This document shows, piece after piece, positions 8,928 through 17,917 of a stretch of 64,000 bases of DNA. The stretch lies in the NCBI RefSeq assembly GCF_023156505.1, contig NZ_JALNMJ010000002.1, positions 330,392 through 394,391 on the forward strand, written 5' to 3'. Both the position numbers and the translations under genes were made by a program. Position 1 is the stretch's first letter. Each line of letters opens with the position of its first letter. The notes below the pieces were generated by a model. It was not told the DNA's origin, did no database searches, and was given only the letters and a program-made list of their open reading frames with translations. The stretch is from Roseibium sediminicola (GTDB taxonomy: Bacteria > Pseudomonadota > Alphaproteobacteria > Rhizobiales > Stappiaceae).

Positions 8928-9992
8928 ATGAAGTCTCTTTTGAAAACCACCGTTGCCGCCATCGCCTTCGCGGCAGCCGGTTCCGCCGCCCAGGCGGCAG
9001 ACGTCAAGGCTTGCTTTGTCTATGTCGGACCGGTCGGCGATTTTGGCTGGTCCTACCAGCATGATCAGGGCCGCCAGGCCGTGGAAGAACATTTCGGCGA
9101 CAAGGTTGAAACCGCCTATCTGGAAAGCGTTCCGGAAGGGCCTGATGCCGAACGCGCTATCGAGCGCTTCGCCCGGGAAGGCTGCAACATCATCTTCACG
9201 ACCTCGTTCGGCTACATGAACCCGACCATCAAGGTCGCCAAGAAGTTCCCGGATGTGAAGTTCGAGCACGCCACCGGCTACAAGACCGCCGACAATGTTG
9301 CGACCTATAATTCCAAGTTCCACGAAGGCCGCTACATCATCGGTCAGATCGCGGCGAAACAGTCCAAGTCCGGTGTTGCCGGCTACATTGCCTCGTTTCC
9401 GATCCCGGAAGTTGTTTCCGGCATCAACTCGTTCCTGCTCGGTGCCCAGTCCGTCAATCCGGACTTCAAGCTGAAGGTTGTCTGGGTCAACACCTGGTTC
9501 GACCCGGGCAAGGAAGCCGATGCCGCCAAGGCCCTGATTGATCAGGGCGCGGACATCATCACCCAGCACACCGATTCCACCGCACCGCTGCAGGTGGCTC
9601 AGGAGCGCGGCGTGCACGGCTTCGGCCAGGCCTCCGACATGATCAACTTCGCCAAGGACGCTCAGTATACGGCGATCATCGACGACTGGGCGCCTTACTA
9701 CATCCACCGCGTTGAAGCGGTTCTCGACGGTTCGTGGAAATCCGAAAGCACCTGGGACGGTCTTGCGGAAGGCCACGTGGTGATGGCGCCTTACACCAAC
9801 CTGCCGGATGACGTCGTCGAAATGGCAAAGGCGACCGAAGAGAAGATCAAGGGCGGCTGGGAGCCGTTTACCGGTCCGATCACCAAACAGGACGGCACGG
9901 TAGCCGCTGAAGACGGCGTTACCCTGGATGACGGCGCGATCCTCGGCATGAACTGGTATGTCCAGGGCGTCGACGACAAGCTGCCGCAATAA
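8928..9992 (+). CDS. periplasmic BMP-family substrate-binding lipoprotein-like protein for purines/nucleosides
   Basis: The 354-residue protein has a classical signal peptide (M-K-S-L-L-K then a hydrophobic stretch ending A-Q-A-A-D near residue 24) and a BMP/PnrA fold beginning with V-Y-V-G-P-V-G-D-F-G-W-S, typical of PF02608. No lipobox Cys is present, so it should be a soluble periplasmic protein. The ATG at 8928 is preceded by AGAGGGG. An in-frame upstream codon at 8829 is unlikely. The family binds purine nucleosides or bases. Coupling to xanthine dehydrogenase suggests that hypoxanthine, xanthine or a nucleoside is the ligand. Confidence 0.9.
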   Translation: MKSLLKTTVAAIAFAAAGSAAQAADVKACFVYVGPVGDFGWSYQHDQGRQAVEEHFGDKVETAYLESVPEGPDAERAIERFAREGCNIIFTTSFGYMNPTIKVAKKFPDVKFEHATGYKTADNVATYNSKFHEGRYIIGQIAAKQSKSGVAGYIASFPIPEVVSGINSFLLGAQSVNPDFKLKVVWVNTWFDPGKEADAAKALIDQGADIITQHTDSTAPLQVAQERGVHGFGQASDMINFAKDAQYTAIIDDWAPYYIHRVEAVLDGSWKSESTWDGLAEGHVVMAPYTNLPDDVVEMAKATEEKIKGGWEPFTGPITKQDGTVAAEDGVTLDDGAILGMNWYVQGVDDKLPQ

Positions 9993-10004
9993 GGTTTAAT
10001 ACCG

Positions 10005-10029
10005 CGGGCCGGGACTTCGTTCCGGCCCG
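10005..10029 (+). terminator. Rho-independent terminator of the xdh/purine transporter operon
   Basis: A perfect 8-bp GC stem CGGGCCGG/CCGGCCCG with a 9-nt loop, followed by TTT, starts 12 nt after the stop of the binding-protein gene. Confidence 0.7.
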
Positions 10030-10138
10030 TTTCAAATTGGCAAATTTGCCCTTGTTCCAGGCCGGGTGCGTCAAGGCTACAAGCCGCCGCGAGCGGAATG
10101 TGTTATGTGTTTTCAACACAACAATCGGCGGCTTCCAC

Positions 10139-11077
10139 ATGATCCAACGACGCGACCTCATGCTTGCCGTAGCCGCGGCTGGCAGCACCTTGCCCGTTTT
10201 CATGTCAGCGAGCGCCGCATCCAGTTCCGAGGAAAGTTCACGCGAAAAGCCCCGGGCAGATCAATTCGCGCTTGCACTCGGTGGCGGCGCCGCCAAGGGG
10301 TTTGCGCATATTCCCGTCCTGGAGGCCATGGACGAACTCGGGGTTAGGCCGGCGGAAATCGTCGGCACCTCCATGGGCGCCATCCTCGGCAGCTTTTATG
10401 CCAGCGGCTTGAGCGGGCGTGAAATCAGGGACTTCACCGTCGAACTATTCACCCGCAAGTCCCAACTGTTTCAGAAGCTTTTCCTGACGGATGGCCGGAC
10501 CTGGTCGTCCCTGCTCAATGTGGGACGACCCGCGATCATCGATCCGGTGGTCCTGTTCGAAACCGTGTTTCCGTCAGGATTGGCGGAAAAATTTTCGGAC
10601 CTCGACATTCCGGTGAAAATCATCGCCACGGATTTTTACACCCAGTCCGAAGTCGTGCTCGAGAAGGGGCCTCTGCTGCCCGCGATCGCCGCCTCGTCGG
10701 CGCTGCCCATGTTGCTGACGCCTGTTGAAATCGATGGCCGGGTGCTGATCGACGGCGGTTTTGTCAATCCGTCTCCCTTCGACGTGCTGCGGCAGGACGG
10801 CTATCTCAGCATTGCCGTCGACGTGACGGGCGCCGAGTTTGTGACACGTCCGGGACTTCCCTCCGGTATGGAAACCTGGATTGGGTCCTTTTCGATCACC
10901 CTGCATTCGCTGGTCGCCGCGAAACTTGCATGCACCCGGCCGGATCTCCTGATCGAACCGCCGGTCGGGCGCTTCAAGGCGATGGACTTTTTCAAGATCG
11001 AGGACATCCTGGCCGCGGCGGAGCCGGCAAAAGATACCTTCAAACGCGGTCTGGAGGCGCTTTGGAACCAGCCCTAG
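10139..11077 (+). CDS. patatin-like phospholipase/esterase with export signal
   Basis: The 312-residue protein opens with Q-R-R-D-L-M-L followed by a hydrophobic stretch ending near A-S-A-A, which resembles a twin-arginine signal peptide. The patatin domain carries the oxyanion loop G-G-G-A-A-K-G, the nucleophile elbow G-T-S-M-G and the catalytic Asp in D-G-G-F-V-N-P, so the Ser-Asp dyad is complete. It should hydrolyse acyl esters of lipids in the periplasm or outside the cell. The ATG at 10139 is chosen because it begins at the signal peptide; upstream in-frame codons give a non-conserved extension. It converges with the hydrolase gene downstream, with 9 bases between their stops. Confidence 0.88.
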   Translation: MIQRRDLMLAVAAAGSTLPVFMSASAASSSEESSREKPRADQFALALGGGAAKGFAHIPVLEAMDELGVRPAEIVGTSMGAILGSFYASGLSGREIRDFTVELFTRKSQLFQKLFLTDGRTWSSLLNVGRPAIIDPVVLFETVFPSGLAEKFSDLDIPVKIIATDFYTQSEVVLEKGPLLPAIAASSALPMLLTPVEIDGRVLIDGGFVNPSPFDVLRQDGYLSIAVDVTGAEFVTRPGLPSGMETWIGSFSITLHSLVAAKLACTRPDLLIEPPVGRFKAMDFFKIEDILAAAEPAKDTFKRGLEALWNQP

Positions 11078-11086
11078 GGCAGGGAA

Positions 11087-12733
11087 TCACAGCGCGGGTC
11101 CCCGTTGCTCGAAGATCGCCTTGAGCGCGTTGGCGCGGTCCTCCGACCAGCCGTCGGGTTCCACCAATGCGGCCCAGGCGTCGATATAGTCCGGCGCGAT
11201 ATAGTAATGCCCGAAACGCGGCACATCGAGTGCGAACACGGAATCCAGCGCCAGTTGCAGCATGGTCACTACGGGAAACCAGGAGAGTTTGTCCGAGACG
11301 TCCGGAGCCCGCGGCGCGCTCATCCAGGCCGGTGGCCTGATTGCGCTGTCAAAGGTGAAATTGACGATCGGGTCGCTGCCGTAATTCAGGAAAACAGCCC
11401 GTATTGGGCCCCAGGGCGCAAAGTTGCCGTCAAGACCGCCATACTGATCCATCACCCTGACAAGAGAGCCATTGCCATAGGTCGGCCGCCAGGCGGGGCT
11501 GTCCGGATTACGCTGATCGCGCACGGCCGACCAATATCTCGAAAAGAAGGGCGATCCGGTCCACATGGCGCCCTCAATGGGATCCCCGAGCATGTCCAGG
11601 AGCGGCAAGGTAGCCTGTGAATTGAAAGCGCCCTGGCTAAGACCGTGCACGTACAGGCGCGGACGCTGGTCCTTCGGCAATCCGGTCCAGTGGGCATAGA
11701 CTTTCTTGAAGAGCGCACGGGCCTGATCGACGCCGTAATCAGGATGGGCGACCAGAGCCAGCATGCTGGTGAGATAGGAATATTGCACGGCGACCGTTGC
11801 GACATTGCCGCCCAGCATGAAATCGATCGTGTCATGCGCGCCGGGATCCATCCACCCCGTTCCCGGCGGCACCACGACGATTACGGCCGAGCGCTCGAAA
11901 CCGCCGACACGGATCAGTTCTCGCAAGGCCAATTCAGCGCGCTCCTCCGCTGTTTTGGCCGATCGTCTGCCGACATAGACCCGGATCGGATCCTGGACCG
12001 GGCCTTTGAAAAACGCCGAGATTTCCGAACTTGTTGGCGCGTTTGCGACATATTCCCGGCCCCGCCGGCCCATCTCCTCCCAGCGGACCAGGGACGCGGC
12101 GCTGCCGGTTTTAAGCGGATCTTCCGGTTTGGCAACATCCGGTTCGATCAGCATATCGGCCGCCAGAAACGATGCGTCCGCGGCCCGGAACGCCGTGCGT
12201 ACCAGCGCGCCGTCGACAAGCGCCCAGAACAGCCAGCCGACCAAGGCAATCGACATCACGATACCCACACGGCGCGGCAACAGCCGATCCAGGATATCGG
12301 CAATAACCCGCCGGATCATTCCTGCGAGGCGAAAGCACAGCCAAAGACCGAGGAAGAGCGCGCTGCCGACGGCGAAAATGAAGATTGGCGCGCCGGTTTC
12401 GAGCGGCGGCAGGCCAACGGCTTCCCGGGTGGCGTTCTGCCAGCTCGCGGCCTTTGAAAGCGAATAGACCAGGATTGCGGCACTTGCCGCGATGCCGGAG
12501 TTCGACCAAACGCGCCTGAACCGCGTGGCTTCGGGAAGCTCCAGATAACGCCAGAGCGCCCGCGTCAGCAGGGCAACCTCATAGCCAAGCGATGCGGCAA
12601 CGGCGCCGAGTGCGGCCTGGATCATAGGATCCCGCGGCATCAGGGAGGGGGTCAAGGCTGCCCCGAAGCAGCTGACCGCGACAATCAATGCGAATGGTGA
12701 CCAGGCGTTCCTGAGCCTATTCAAGAAAAGCAT
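11087..12733 (-). CDS. membrane alpha/beta-hydrolase of the Abhydrolase_9 family
   Basis: The N-terminal part holds about four to five hydrophobic segments (Abhydrolase_9_N). The C-terminal half is an alpha/beta hydrolase with the nucleophile motif G-L-S-Q-G-A-F-N-S-Q and the family-specific P-P-G-T-G-W-M-D-P loop. Substrate and role are unknown; I place it at the inner membrane. The ATG at 12733 begins just before the first membrane helix. The frame also contains an ATG at 12856, which would add 41 polar residues; ribosome sites are weak for both, so the start is uncertain. Confidence 0.85.
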   Translation of the reverse strand: MLFLNRLRNAWSPFALIVAVSCFGAALTPSLMPRDPMIQAALGAVAASLGYEVALLTRALWRYLELPEATRFRRVWSNSGIAASAAILVYSLSKAASWQNATREAVGLPPLETGAPIFIFAVGSALFLGLWLCFRLAGMIRRVIADILDRLLPRRVGIVMSIALVGWLFWALVDGALVRTAFRAADASFLAADMLIEPDVAKPEDPLKTGSAASLVRWEEMGRRGREYVANAPTSSEISAFFKGPVQDPIRVYVGRRSAKTAEERAELALRELIRVGGFERSAVIVVVPPGTGWMDPGAHDTIDFMLGGNVATVAVQYSYLTSMLALVAHPDYGVDQARALFKKVYAHWTGLPKDQRPRLYVHGLSQGAFNSQATLPLLDMLGDPIEGAMWTGSPFFSRYWSAVRDQRNPDSPAWRPTYGNGSLVRVMDQYGGLDGNFAPWGPIRAVFLNYGSDPIVNFTFDSAIRPPAWMSAPRAPDVSDKLSWFPVVTMLQLALDSVFALDVPRFGHYYIAPDYIDAWAALVEPDGWSEDRANALKAIFEQRGPAL

Positions 12734-12856
12734 TGGCAGATGTTCCGATCTGAATCGCTGCGATACCGCAGGATTTCGCCCTTGAGCTGCGACGTCAAGA
12801 GACTGTGTCGCAGCACGGTCCAATGCGACCAGACCTATTTGCCAAAAGGTTTCCAC

Positions 12857-13198
12857 ATCCCGTATCCGTCAAAATGACGTTGCGTTTATTGTGATTTAGA
12901 GGGTTTTAACGGTTCTTGGTTCAAATGTCAGAGGGCGCGCAAATTAGGGGTATGCAAGCTCATGCGCGGTCAGGCCGTTGACCTGGACCATGGTAAGTTT
13001 CAAGTAAGTTTGCCGGACTAAGGTCGGTTGGCCAATCATGACGGGAAGACTGATCGCGGGGCACAGGCAATCAGTCTTATAAATTTAGACAAGCCGGGGG
13101 GCACCGGTTCGTCCAGGACAGAGACGCACGGCCGGAGAGGATAATCAGGAAGTCCCGTTGTGGGACGGTACCATTCTGTCATCAGGGCGGTTGATCCG
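12857..13198. other. intergenic region between divergent genes
   Basis: About 340 bases separate the longest form of the hydrolase gene (minus strand) from the EAL gene (plus strand). The region is less GC-rich than its neighbours and must hold both promoters, but I see no clear operator, hairpin or small gene. A GTG at 13160 extends the EAL frame by 13 codons and is judged less likely than the ATG at 13199. Confidence 0.5.
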
Positions 13199-15157
13199 AT
13201 GCGATTTGATTTTGTCTTGCGTACAGGACTTCCGGCGTTGTGTGGCGGATTTGCGCTGCTGGTTGTTCTGAATTTTCTGCTTCTTTTCCAATCCGAGTCG
13301 GAGTTGCGCCGGAAGTCGGCTCTCAAGACGGCCGTGATGGCGGATACAATGCGTTTCAGCACGTCCGAACAGGAGAAGCTGATCGCCAGGTATGCTGCTT
13401 TGCAGATTCATGAAGATGCAAAAGCGGCCAGGCAATCCTACAGGGAGCTTTTGACGGCTCTTGCCAACTGGCCGAGTGACAACTACCGGCAGGTCGTCGG
13501 CCAATCCGACTATATTGAAGAGAAGCTCGGCAACATCTTGAAAAGCAGCCAGAGGGTTCTGCCTTATCTGGACAATCTGGACGACCACACGGCAACCAGC
13601 AATGCCCTGATCATTTTGCAGGGCATCGACAGTTCTCTTCAACAAATCAACCAGATGGTTACCCAGGAGGCCGTTCGTCAGGAAGATGGCGCCCAAGCCG
13701 TCTTTCAAATGTACCAGCGCGCGCAGACCGGTCTGTTTCTCGGTTTTCTGCTTTCGGGACTTGGGTGGATCTTTTTCGAAAACAAGCGCCGCAAGGAACA
13801 GAAGCTGGAGGCGGAAACCAGTCTGGACCGTGCAGAGCAGCTGGAACACCAGCTCAGGCACGACAGCGTCACCGGCCTGATCAATCATCGCGCCTTTGAC
13901 GAAATGCTGACTTCGGCCTGGTCGGGCCTCCTGGAAGACCAGACCCTCAGCGTCTTGAGCATCGACCTGGAAACCAGACTGCCCGCGCGCAACAAGTTCA
14001 ACCAGGCAACGGAAGACGCGCTGCTGGCCTCAACGGCCGACCTGCTGCGGCATGCTGTCGACCAGCTGGAAGGCGTGACGTGCGTTGCCCGTTCGGCAGG
14101 CAAGGGGTTCTTGTTGATGGCCGTTGCCGATGAGGAGTTCGGATTGACCTCTCCTGTCGTTGCCAACCGGATCCACGACATCTTTCTGCGGCCGGTGCCA
14201 ACCGCTCTCGGGTCCTTCCTGATTTCCCCCGCCATCGGTTACGCGGACTCCAAGACGGTGGAACGCGATCCGTCGGACATTATCCGGAATGCCAATCTTG
14301 CTGTCGCAAACGCCGTCAATCACGGCCGGCGCCGCGTTGTGACCTATGAAGCGGCGATGCGCACGGAGATGGAACGCCAGACCATCGTTGAGAACGCCCT
14401 GGCGCGGGCTATTGAAGCCAATGAACTGCTGCCGCATTTCCAGCCCCAGTTCAATCTTAAGACCGGCCGGATCTTCGGGGTCGAGGCGCTGGCCCGCTGG
14501 TACCATTCGGAACTCGGCTGGATTTCCCCCTCCGAATTCATTCCGCTTGCCGAAAGGAACGGGGACATCGTTTCGCTCGGCTGGAAAATTCTGGAAACGG
14601 CCTGTTCGGAAGTCCAGTTGCTGCCGAACGAACTGACCGTCTCAGTCAACCTGTCTGTGGCCCAGATCCTGAGCGACGATGTTGTCGCCATGATGGACGA
14701 ATGCCTTGGCCGGACGGGATTGCCGGCTTCCAGGCTCAAGCTGGAAGTCACTGAAACCACGATCATGAGCGACCTCAAGCGCATACAGACAACCTTGTCC
14801 GAGATGCGTGCCCTGGGTGTCGGCATATCTCTGGACGATTTCGGCGTCGGCTATTCGGCGCTGTCCTATCTGACCGATTTCCATTGGGACGAGATCAAGA
14901 TCGACCGGTCCTTTGCCACCAAGGCGGTCAGGGACCGGAAGATCCGGGACATTTTGAAGTTGGTTCTCGGCATAGCCGAAACCATGGGATCCGATGTTCT
15001 GATCGAGGGCATCGAAACTGTGGAACAGCGCGATGTTCTGGTCGATCTCGGCTGCGCCAACGGGCAGGGCTACCTGTTCGGAGGCCCAATGGCTATCGAC
15101 GACATCACCACGCTGTTTTTCTCCGAAAACGGTCAGCGCAGCTTTGCCGGTATCTGA
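13199..15157 (+). CDS. membrane c-di-GMP phosphodiesterase with degenerate GGDEF and active-looking EAL domain
   Basis: The 652-residue protein has a TM helix near residues 10-30, a periplasmic helical region, a second TM near 185-205 and a short coiled region. A GGDEF-like domain follows that has no GGDEF signature (the site reads G-K-G-F-L-L), so cyclase activity is not expected. The C-terminal EAL domain keeps E-A-L-A-R-W, S-V-N-L-S, L-E-V-T-E-T, L-D-D-F-G-V-G-Y, I-K-I-D-R-S-F, E-G-I-E-T and G-Y-L-F-G-G-P, the metal and general-base residues. It probably hydrolyses c-di-GMP in response to a periplasmic cue. The ATG at 13199 has AGGGCGG 8 nt upstream. Confidence 0.88.
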   Translation: MRFDFVLRTGLPALCGGFALLVVLNFLLLFQSESELRRKSALKTAVMADTMRFSTSEQEKLIARYAALQIHEDAKAARQSYRELLTALANWPSDNYRQVVGQSDYIEEKLGNILKSSQRVLPYLDNLDDHTATSNALIILQGIDSSLQQINQMVTQEAVRQEDGAQAVFQMYQRAQTGLFLGFLLSGLGWIFFENKRRKEQKLEAETSLDRAEQLEHQLRHDSVTGLINHRAFDEMLTSAWSGLLEDQTLSVLSIDLETRLPARNKFNQATEDALLASTADLLRHAVDQLEGVTCVARSAGKGFLLMAVADEEFGLTSPVVANRIHDIFLRPVPTALGSFLISPAIGYADSKTVERDPSDIIRNANLAVANAVNHGRRRVVTYEAAMRTEMERQTIVENALARAIEANELLPHFQPQFNLKTGRIFGVEALARWYHSELGWISPSEFIPLAERNGDIVSLGWKILETACSEVQLLPNELTVSVNLSVAQILSDDVVAMMDECLGRTGLPASRLKLEVTETTIMSDLKRIQTTLSEMRALGVGISLDDFGVGYSALSYLTDFHWDEIKIDRSFATKAVRDRKIRDILKLVLGIAETMGSDVLIEGIETVEQRDVLVDLGCANGQGYLFGGPMAIDDITTLFFSENGQRSFAGI

Positions 15158-15163
15158 CAGACA

Positions 15164-15385
15164 TCAGTTTTTGGTCTGTTTCGCCTTCGCCGCAAAGGAC
15201 CGTCTCACTGCCAGCGCGGCAAAACCGGCCCCTAGCGCGGCGACGATCACAACGACATGGAAAGGCGATCCGAGAAAATGCTCGGATGCCGAAGTCCATC
15301 CCGTGATTTCATCATGAACCCCGGGATGGGCGAAAGCCTGCACGCTCATCAGGGCCAGACTGCAAATTGTCAGAAAGGGTTTCAT
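15164..15385 (-). CDS. 73-aa HupE-like membrane peptide, last gene of the guanidine unit
   Basis: The peptide has a signal sequence ending A-F-A, then a mature start H-P-G-V-H with further His residues, one TM helix (about 42-60) and a basic tail. The mature H-P-G motif followed by a membrane helix recalls the start of HupE/UreJ nickel permeases, but the protein is far too short to be a full transporter. Its ATG overlaps the stop of the His-rich gene by 4 nt (ATGA), so it belongs to the same operon. A role in nickel supply for the hydrolase is an inference from these His residues and the context. Confidence 0.7.
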   Translation of the reverse strand: MKPFLTICSLALMSVQAFAHPGVHDEITGWTSASEHFLGSPFHVVVIVAALGAGFAALAVRRSFAAKAKQTKN

Positions 15386-15846
15386 GCGTCGATGTCTCCA
15401 TGGCTTAGGCGGTGGGTGAGAAGCTCTATCAGGTCGATGTCCGCGCGCTCGGTCAGCGAGACATAGGTGAAGGTCATGGTTTCCCGTGCTTCGACCATCG
15501 ATCCGGGGAAGGGCATGTAAGCCAGTTCCCTGGAGGCGAAGGCGGGGGAGGCAGTGCCGACCTGCCAGTTGCTGACGATCCTGGCATCGACCAGGTGCTG
15601 GACCAGACCGTCCGGCCCGGCCTGGTGAAACGGCACACCGGCGAGCCGAAGGTAACTGGTCTTGTCGTCAGCGCCGCGAAAACCGTCTATGAAGCTTGCC
15701 GACAGGGCCTGGAGTTCTTCCGCCCGGTCGGAGGCCGACACCCCGTGTACATGGGAGTGCAGGTGGTCCGGGCCGGCATGATTGTGGTCATGGGGATGAT
15801 GATGATGGTGGTCGTGACCGCGATGATGCGAATGATCGTGGGACAT
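15382..15846 (-). CDS. small protein with long His-rich N-terminus, candidate nickel chaperone
   Basis: The 154-residue protein begins with about 35 residues in which roughly half are His, mixed with Asp, Gly and Pro, as in metal-storage tails of HypB, UreE and SlyD. The remaining 115 residues form a compact domain without Cys, signal peptide or membrane segment that I do not recognise. The ATG at 15846 has GGAGG about 10 nt upstream; a GTG at 15852 overlaps the hydrolase stop. Being coupled to a predicted nickel hydrolase, it may store or deliver Ni(II). The function is inferred, not known. Confidence 0.75.
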   Translation of the reverse strand: MSHDHSHHRGHDHHHHHPHDHNHAGPDHLHSHVHGVSASDRAEELQALSASFIDGFRGADDKTSYLRLAGVPFHQAGPDGLVQHLVDARIVSNWQVGTASPAFASRELAYMPFPGSMVEARETMTFTYVSLTERADIDLIELLTHRLSHGDIDA

Positions 15847-15848
15847 GG

Positions 15849-17087
15849 TCACGCCACCTCCGGTCCGGCGGGAATGCTCACCGGCTTGTCGATGATCGCC
15901 TTGTGCGCGCCCATCTTGCCGTGAGAGACCAGTGTACCGAGCACATCGACGATGACGCGCGTTGCCAAGAGCGCGGTAATGTCGGAACAGTCATAGGGTG
16001 GCGAAACTTCCACCACCTCGAGACCGCAAATGCCTTCTCTTGCCACCAACGACACCAGCTCCAGCGCTTCGCGCGGCAGGAATCCTCCCGGTTCCGGCCA
16101 GCCGGTACCCGGCACGAAACCGCAATCGACGCTGTCGATGTCGAAGGAGATATAGACCGCGTCGGCGTCCTTCCAGGCAAGTTCCAGGGCCCGGGCCGCC
16201 GTTTCGGCAAGGCCCAGTTCTTCAACGTCGCGCATGGTGAAGATGTTGGTGTTGCGCTCTCGGGCCACTTCGACGCCCTCGCGCGGAACCTGCCAGCCGC
16301 CGATGCCGATCTGGACCAGGTTGACCGCCGGCACATTGACCAGGTCTGTGGCATGGAACCAGGGCGTCGTGTGCATGCGCTCGTCCAGATCCTTCTCCTG
16401 AATGTCGATATGCCGGTCGAAATGAACGATGCCGATGCGCTTGGAGGTGCATTGGGCAATGCCGCGCACGCAGGGAAAGCCGATCGAATGATCGCCGCCG
16501 ATCATGATTGGCAAGGCACCGGACGAGGCCACATGGGATACGGCCCGCGTGATCTGGTCGAAGGTCTTTTCGATATTGGCCGGAATGGTGAAGATGTCGC
16601 CGACATCGCAAAGGGTCATCTGCTCGCGCAGGTCGACGCCCATCTCATAGTTATAAGGTGTATAGAGCGCGGATATTTTCCGGACGCCTTGCGGTCCAAA
16701 ACGGGTGCCGGGGCGATAGGTGGTGCCGCCGTCAAACGGAATTCCGATCACCGCGGCGTCATAGGCACCGACCTTGGTAACGTCCTCGATGTATGGCGCC
16801 TTCAGGAATGTGTTGATGCCGGCGTAGTGCGGCAGCTCGCCGCGCGCAAAGGTCGGAATGGACTTGTCGGTCAGACTGTCCGAGCCGGTCAGTCCCATCC
16901 GCAGTGCCCAGGCCTTTTCCTTTTCCCAGGCGGCTGAAGGCAGGGCGCCTTCCTTCTCGGCGGCTTTCCAGCCACGCAACTGCAGTTTGTCGAAATCCGG
17001 ATGGTGTTGCCGTCGCGGCTGCATCCGCAGCACCGGGCCGGCTGCTCTGTGCCGGGTTGCGGGACCTGAGGAAAAAATCTTTGTCAT
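15849..17087 (-). CDS. gdmH: GdmH-like guanidine hydrolase, ureohydrolase family
   Basis: The 412-residue ureohydrolase (arginase/agmatinase fold) has an N-terminal extension of about 100 residues absent from agmatinases. Metal ligands are His200 (G-G-D-H-S), Asp224, His226 and Asp228 (F-D-R-H-I-D), and Asp316 and Asp318 (F-D-I-D). Arg replaces the usual Ala in the F-D-A-H-x-D motif, and the loop reads P-G-T-G-W-P-E-P-G-G. Both features, and the extension, agree with my memory of the Ni-dependent guanidine hydrolase of cyanobacteria (Sll1077), which converts guanidine to urea and ammonia. Context (ykkC riboswitch, transporter) supports this strongly. The ATG at 17087 follows GAGG; an ATG at 17099 overlaps the ATPase stop. 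Confidence 0.85.
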   Translation of the reverse strand: MTKIFSSGPATRHRAAGPVLRMQPRRQHHPDFDKLQLRGWKAAEKEGALPSAAWEKEKAWALRMGLTGSDSLTDKSIPTFARGELPHYAGINTFLKAPYIEDVTKVGAYDAAVIGIPFDGGTTYRPGTRFGPQGVRKISALYTPYNYEMGVDLREQMTLCDVGDIFTIPANIEKTFDQITRAVSHVASSGALPIMIGGDHSIGFPCVRGIAQCTSKRIGIVHFDRHIDIQEKDLDERMHTTPWFHATDLVNVPAVNLVQIGIGGWQVPREGVEVARERNTNIFTMRDVEELGLAETAARALELAWKDADAVYISFDIDSVDCGFVPGTGWPEPGGFLPREALELVSLVAREGICGLEVVEVSPPYDCSDITALLATRVIVDVLGTLVSHGKMGAHKAIIDKPVSIPAGPEVA

Positions 17088-17095
17088 GGGGGACC

Positions 17096-17917
17096 TCATG
17101 AGGCGTTGCTGTTTGAAAACTGATTTTGCGGATCGATGGCAGGAGCGCCGATCACACCGGCGATGTCTTCGGGACTGCGCGCCGCGCCCGGAGAATCCAG
17201 CGGCAGGTCGTAGGTGATCGTGGCACCATAGGCCTGCGGGGCCTGCGGATCGTGCCGGACCTTGTCAAACACCAGGAGACGCGTGCCGAGCTTGAAAGCT
17301 TCGTGAATGTCATGTGTGACCATGAAAATGGTCATGCCGAGATCCTGCCAGAGCCCGAGCAACAGGTCGTGCATGTCGACCCGGATGCCCGGATCCAGCG
17401 CACCGAACGGTTCGTCGAGCAGCAGAATGCCGGGTTTTTTGATCAATGCCTGGGCTATGGCAAGACGCTGCTGCATGCCGCCGGAAAGCTGCACCGGATA
17501 TTTGTTCGCAGCCGCCTTCAGACCGATGCGTTCGAGCAGGCCGTCAATGTCGGCAAAGGCGGATTTGCGGGCGCTTGCGAACAAGCGGCCGGTCCAGGGG
17601 GCGGCCTCAAACTCGCTGGCCAGGATCAGATTTTCAGCGACAGTCAGGTGCGAAAACACCGAATATTTCTGAAAGACGATGCCGCGATCCGGCGTCGGCT
17701 CGTCGGGCAGGGGGCGTCCGTCCAGCAGGATGCGGCCCCGGCTGGGCAGTTCCTGCGAGAGCAGCATGCGCAAAAAAGTGGACTTGCCACAGCCGGACGC
17801 GCCGACAATGGTGCAGAACGAACCGGCGGCAACATCGAGATCGACCCGCTCCAGCACCGGCAGCCCGTCATAGGATTTGGTCAGGCCCTGTACGGAGAGT
17901 TTCGGCGTGTCACTCAT
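17096..17917 (-). CDS. ATPase of the guanidine-associated ABC transporter
   Basis: The 273-residue NitT/TauT-family ATPase has Walker [10 protein letters not shown], signature L-S-G-G-M-Q-Q-R, Walker [12 protein letters not shown] and the switch His in V-T-H-D. The C-terminal tail after the H-loop includes a Y-D-L-P-L-D segment typical of the urea-carboxylase-associated branch. Its start overlaps the permease stop by 4 nt (ATGA). An upstream in-frame start at 17944 would lie inside the permease gene and has no support. It powers import of what is probably guanidine. Confidence 0.88.
   Translation of the reverse strand: MSDTPKLSVQGLTKSYDGLPVLERVDLDVAAGSFCTIVGASGCGKSTFLRMLLSQELPSRGRILLDGRPLPDEPTPDRGIVFQKYSVFSHLTVAENLILASEFEAAPWTGRLFASARKSAFADIDGLLERIGLKAAANKYPVQLSGGMQQRLAIAQALIKKPGILLLDEPFGALDPGIRVDMHDLLLGLWQDLGMTIFMVTHDIHEAFKLGTRLLVFDKVRHDPQAPQAYGATITYDLPLDSPGAARSPEDIAGVIGAPAIDPQNQFSNSNAS

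Noticed and set aside
15849..17087. Agmatinase or guanidinobutyrase as identity of the ureohydrolase
   Set aside because: The N-terminal extension, F-D-R-H and G-T-G-W motifs and the ykkC riboswitch context favour guanidine hydrolase.
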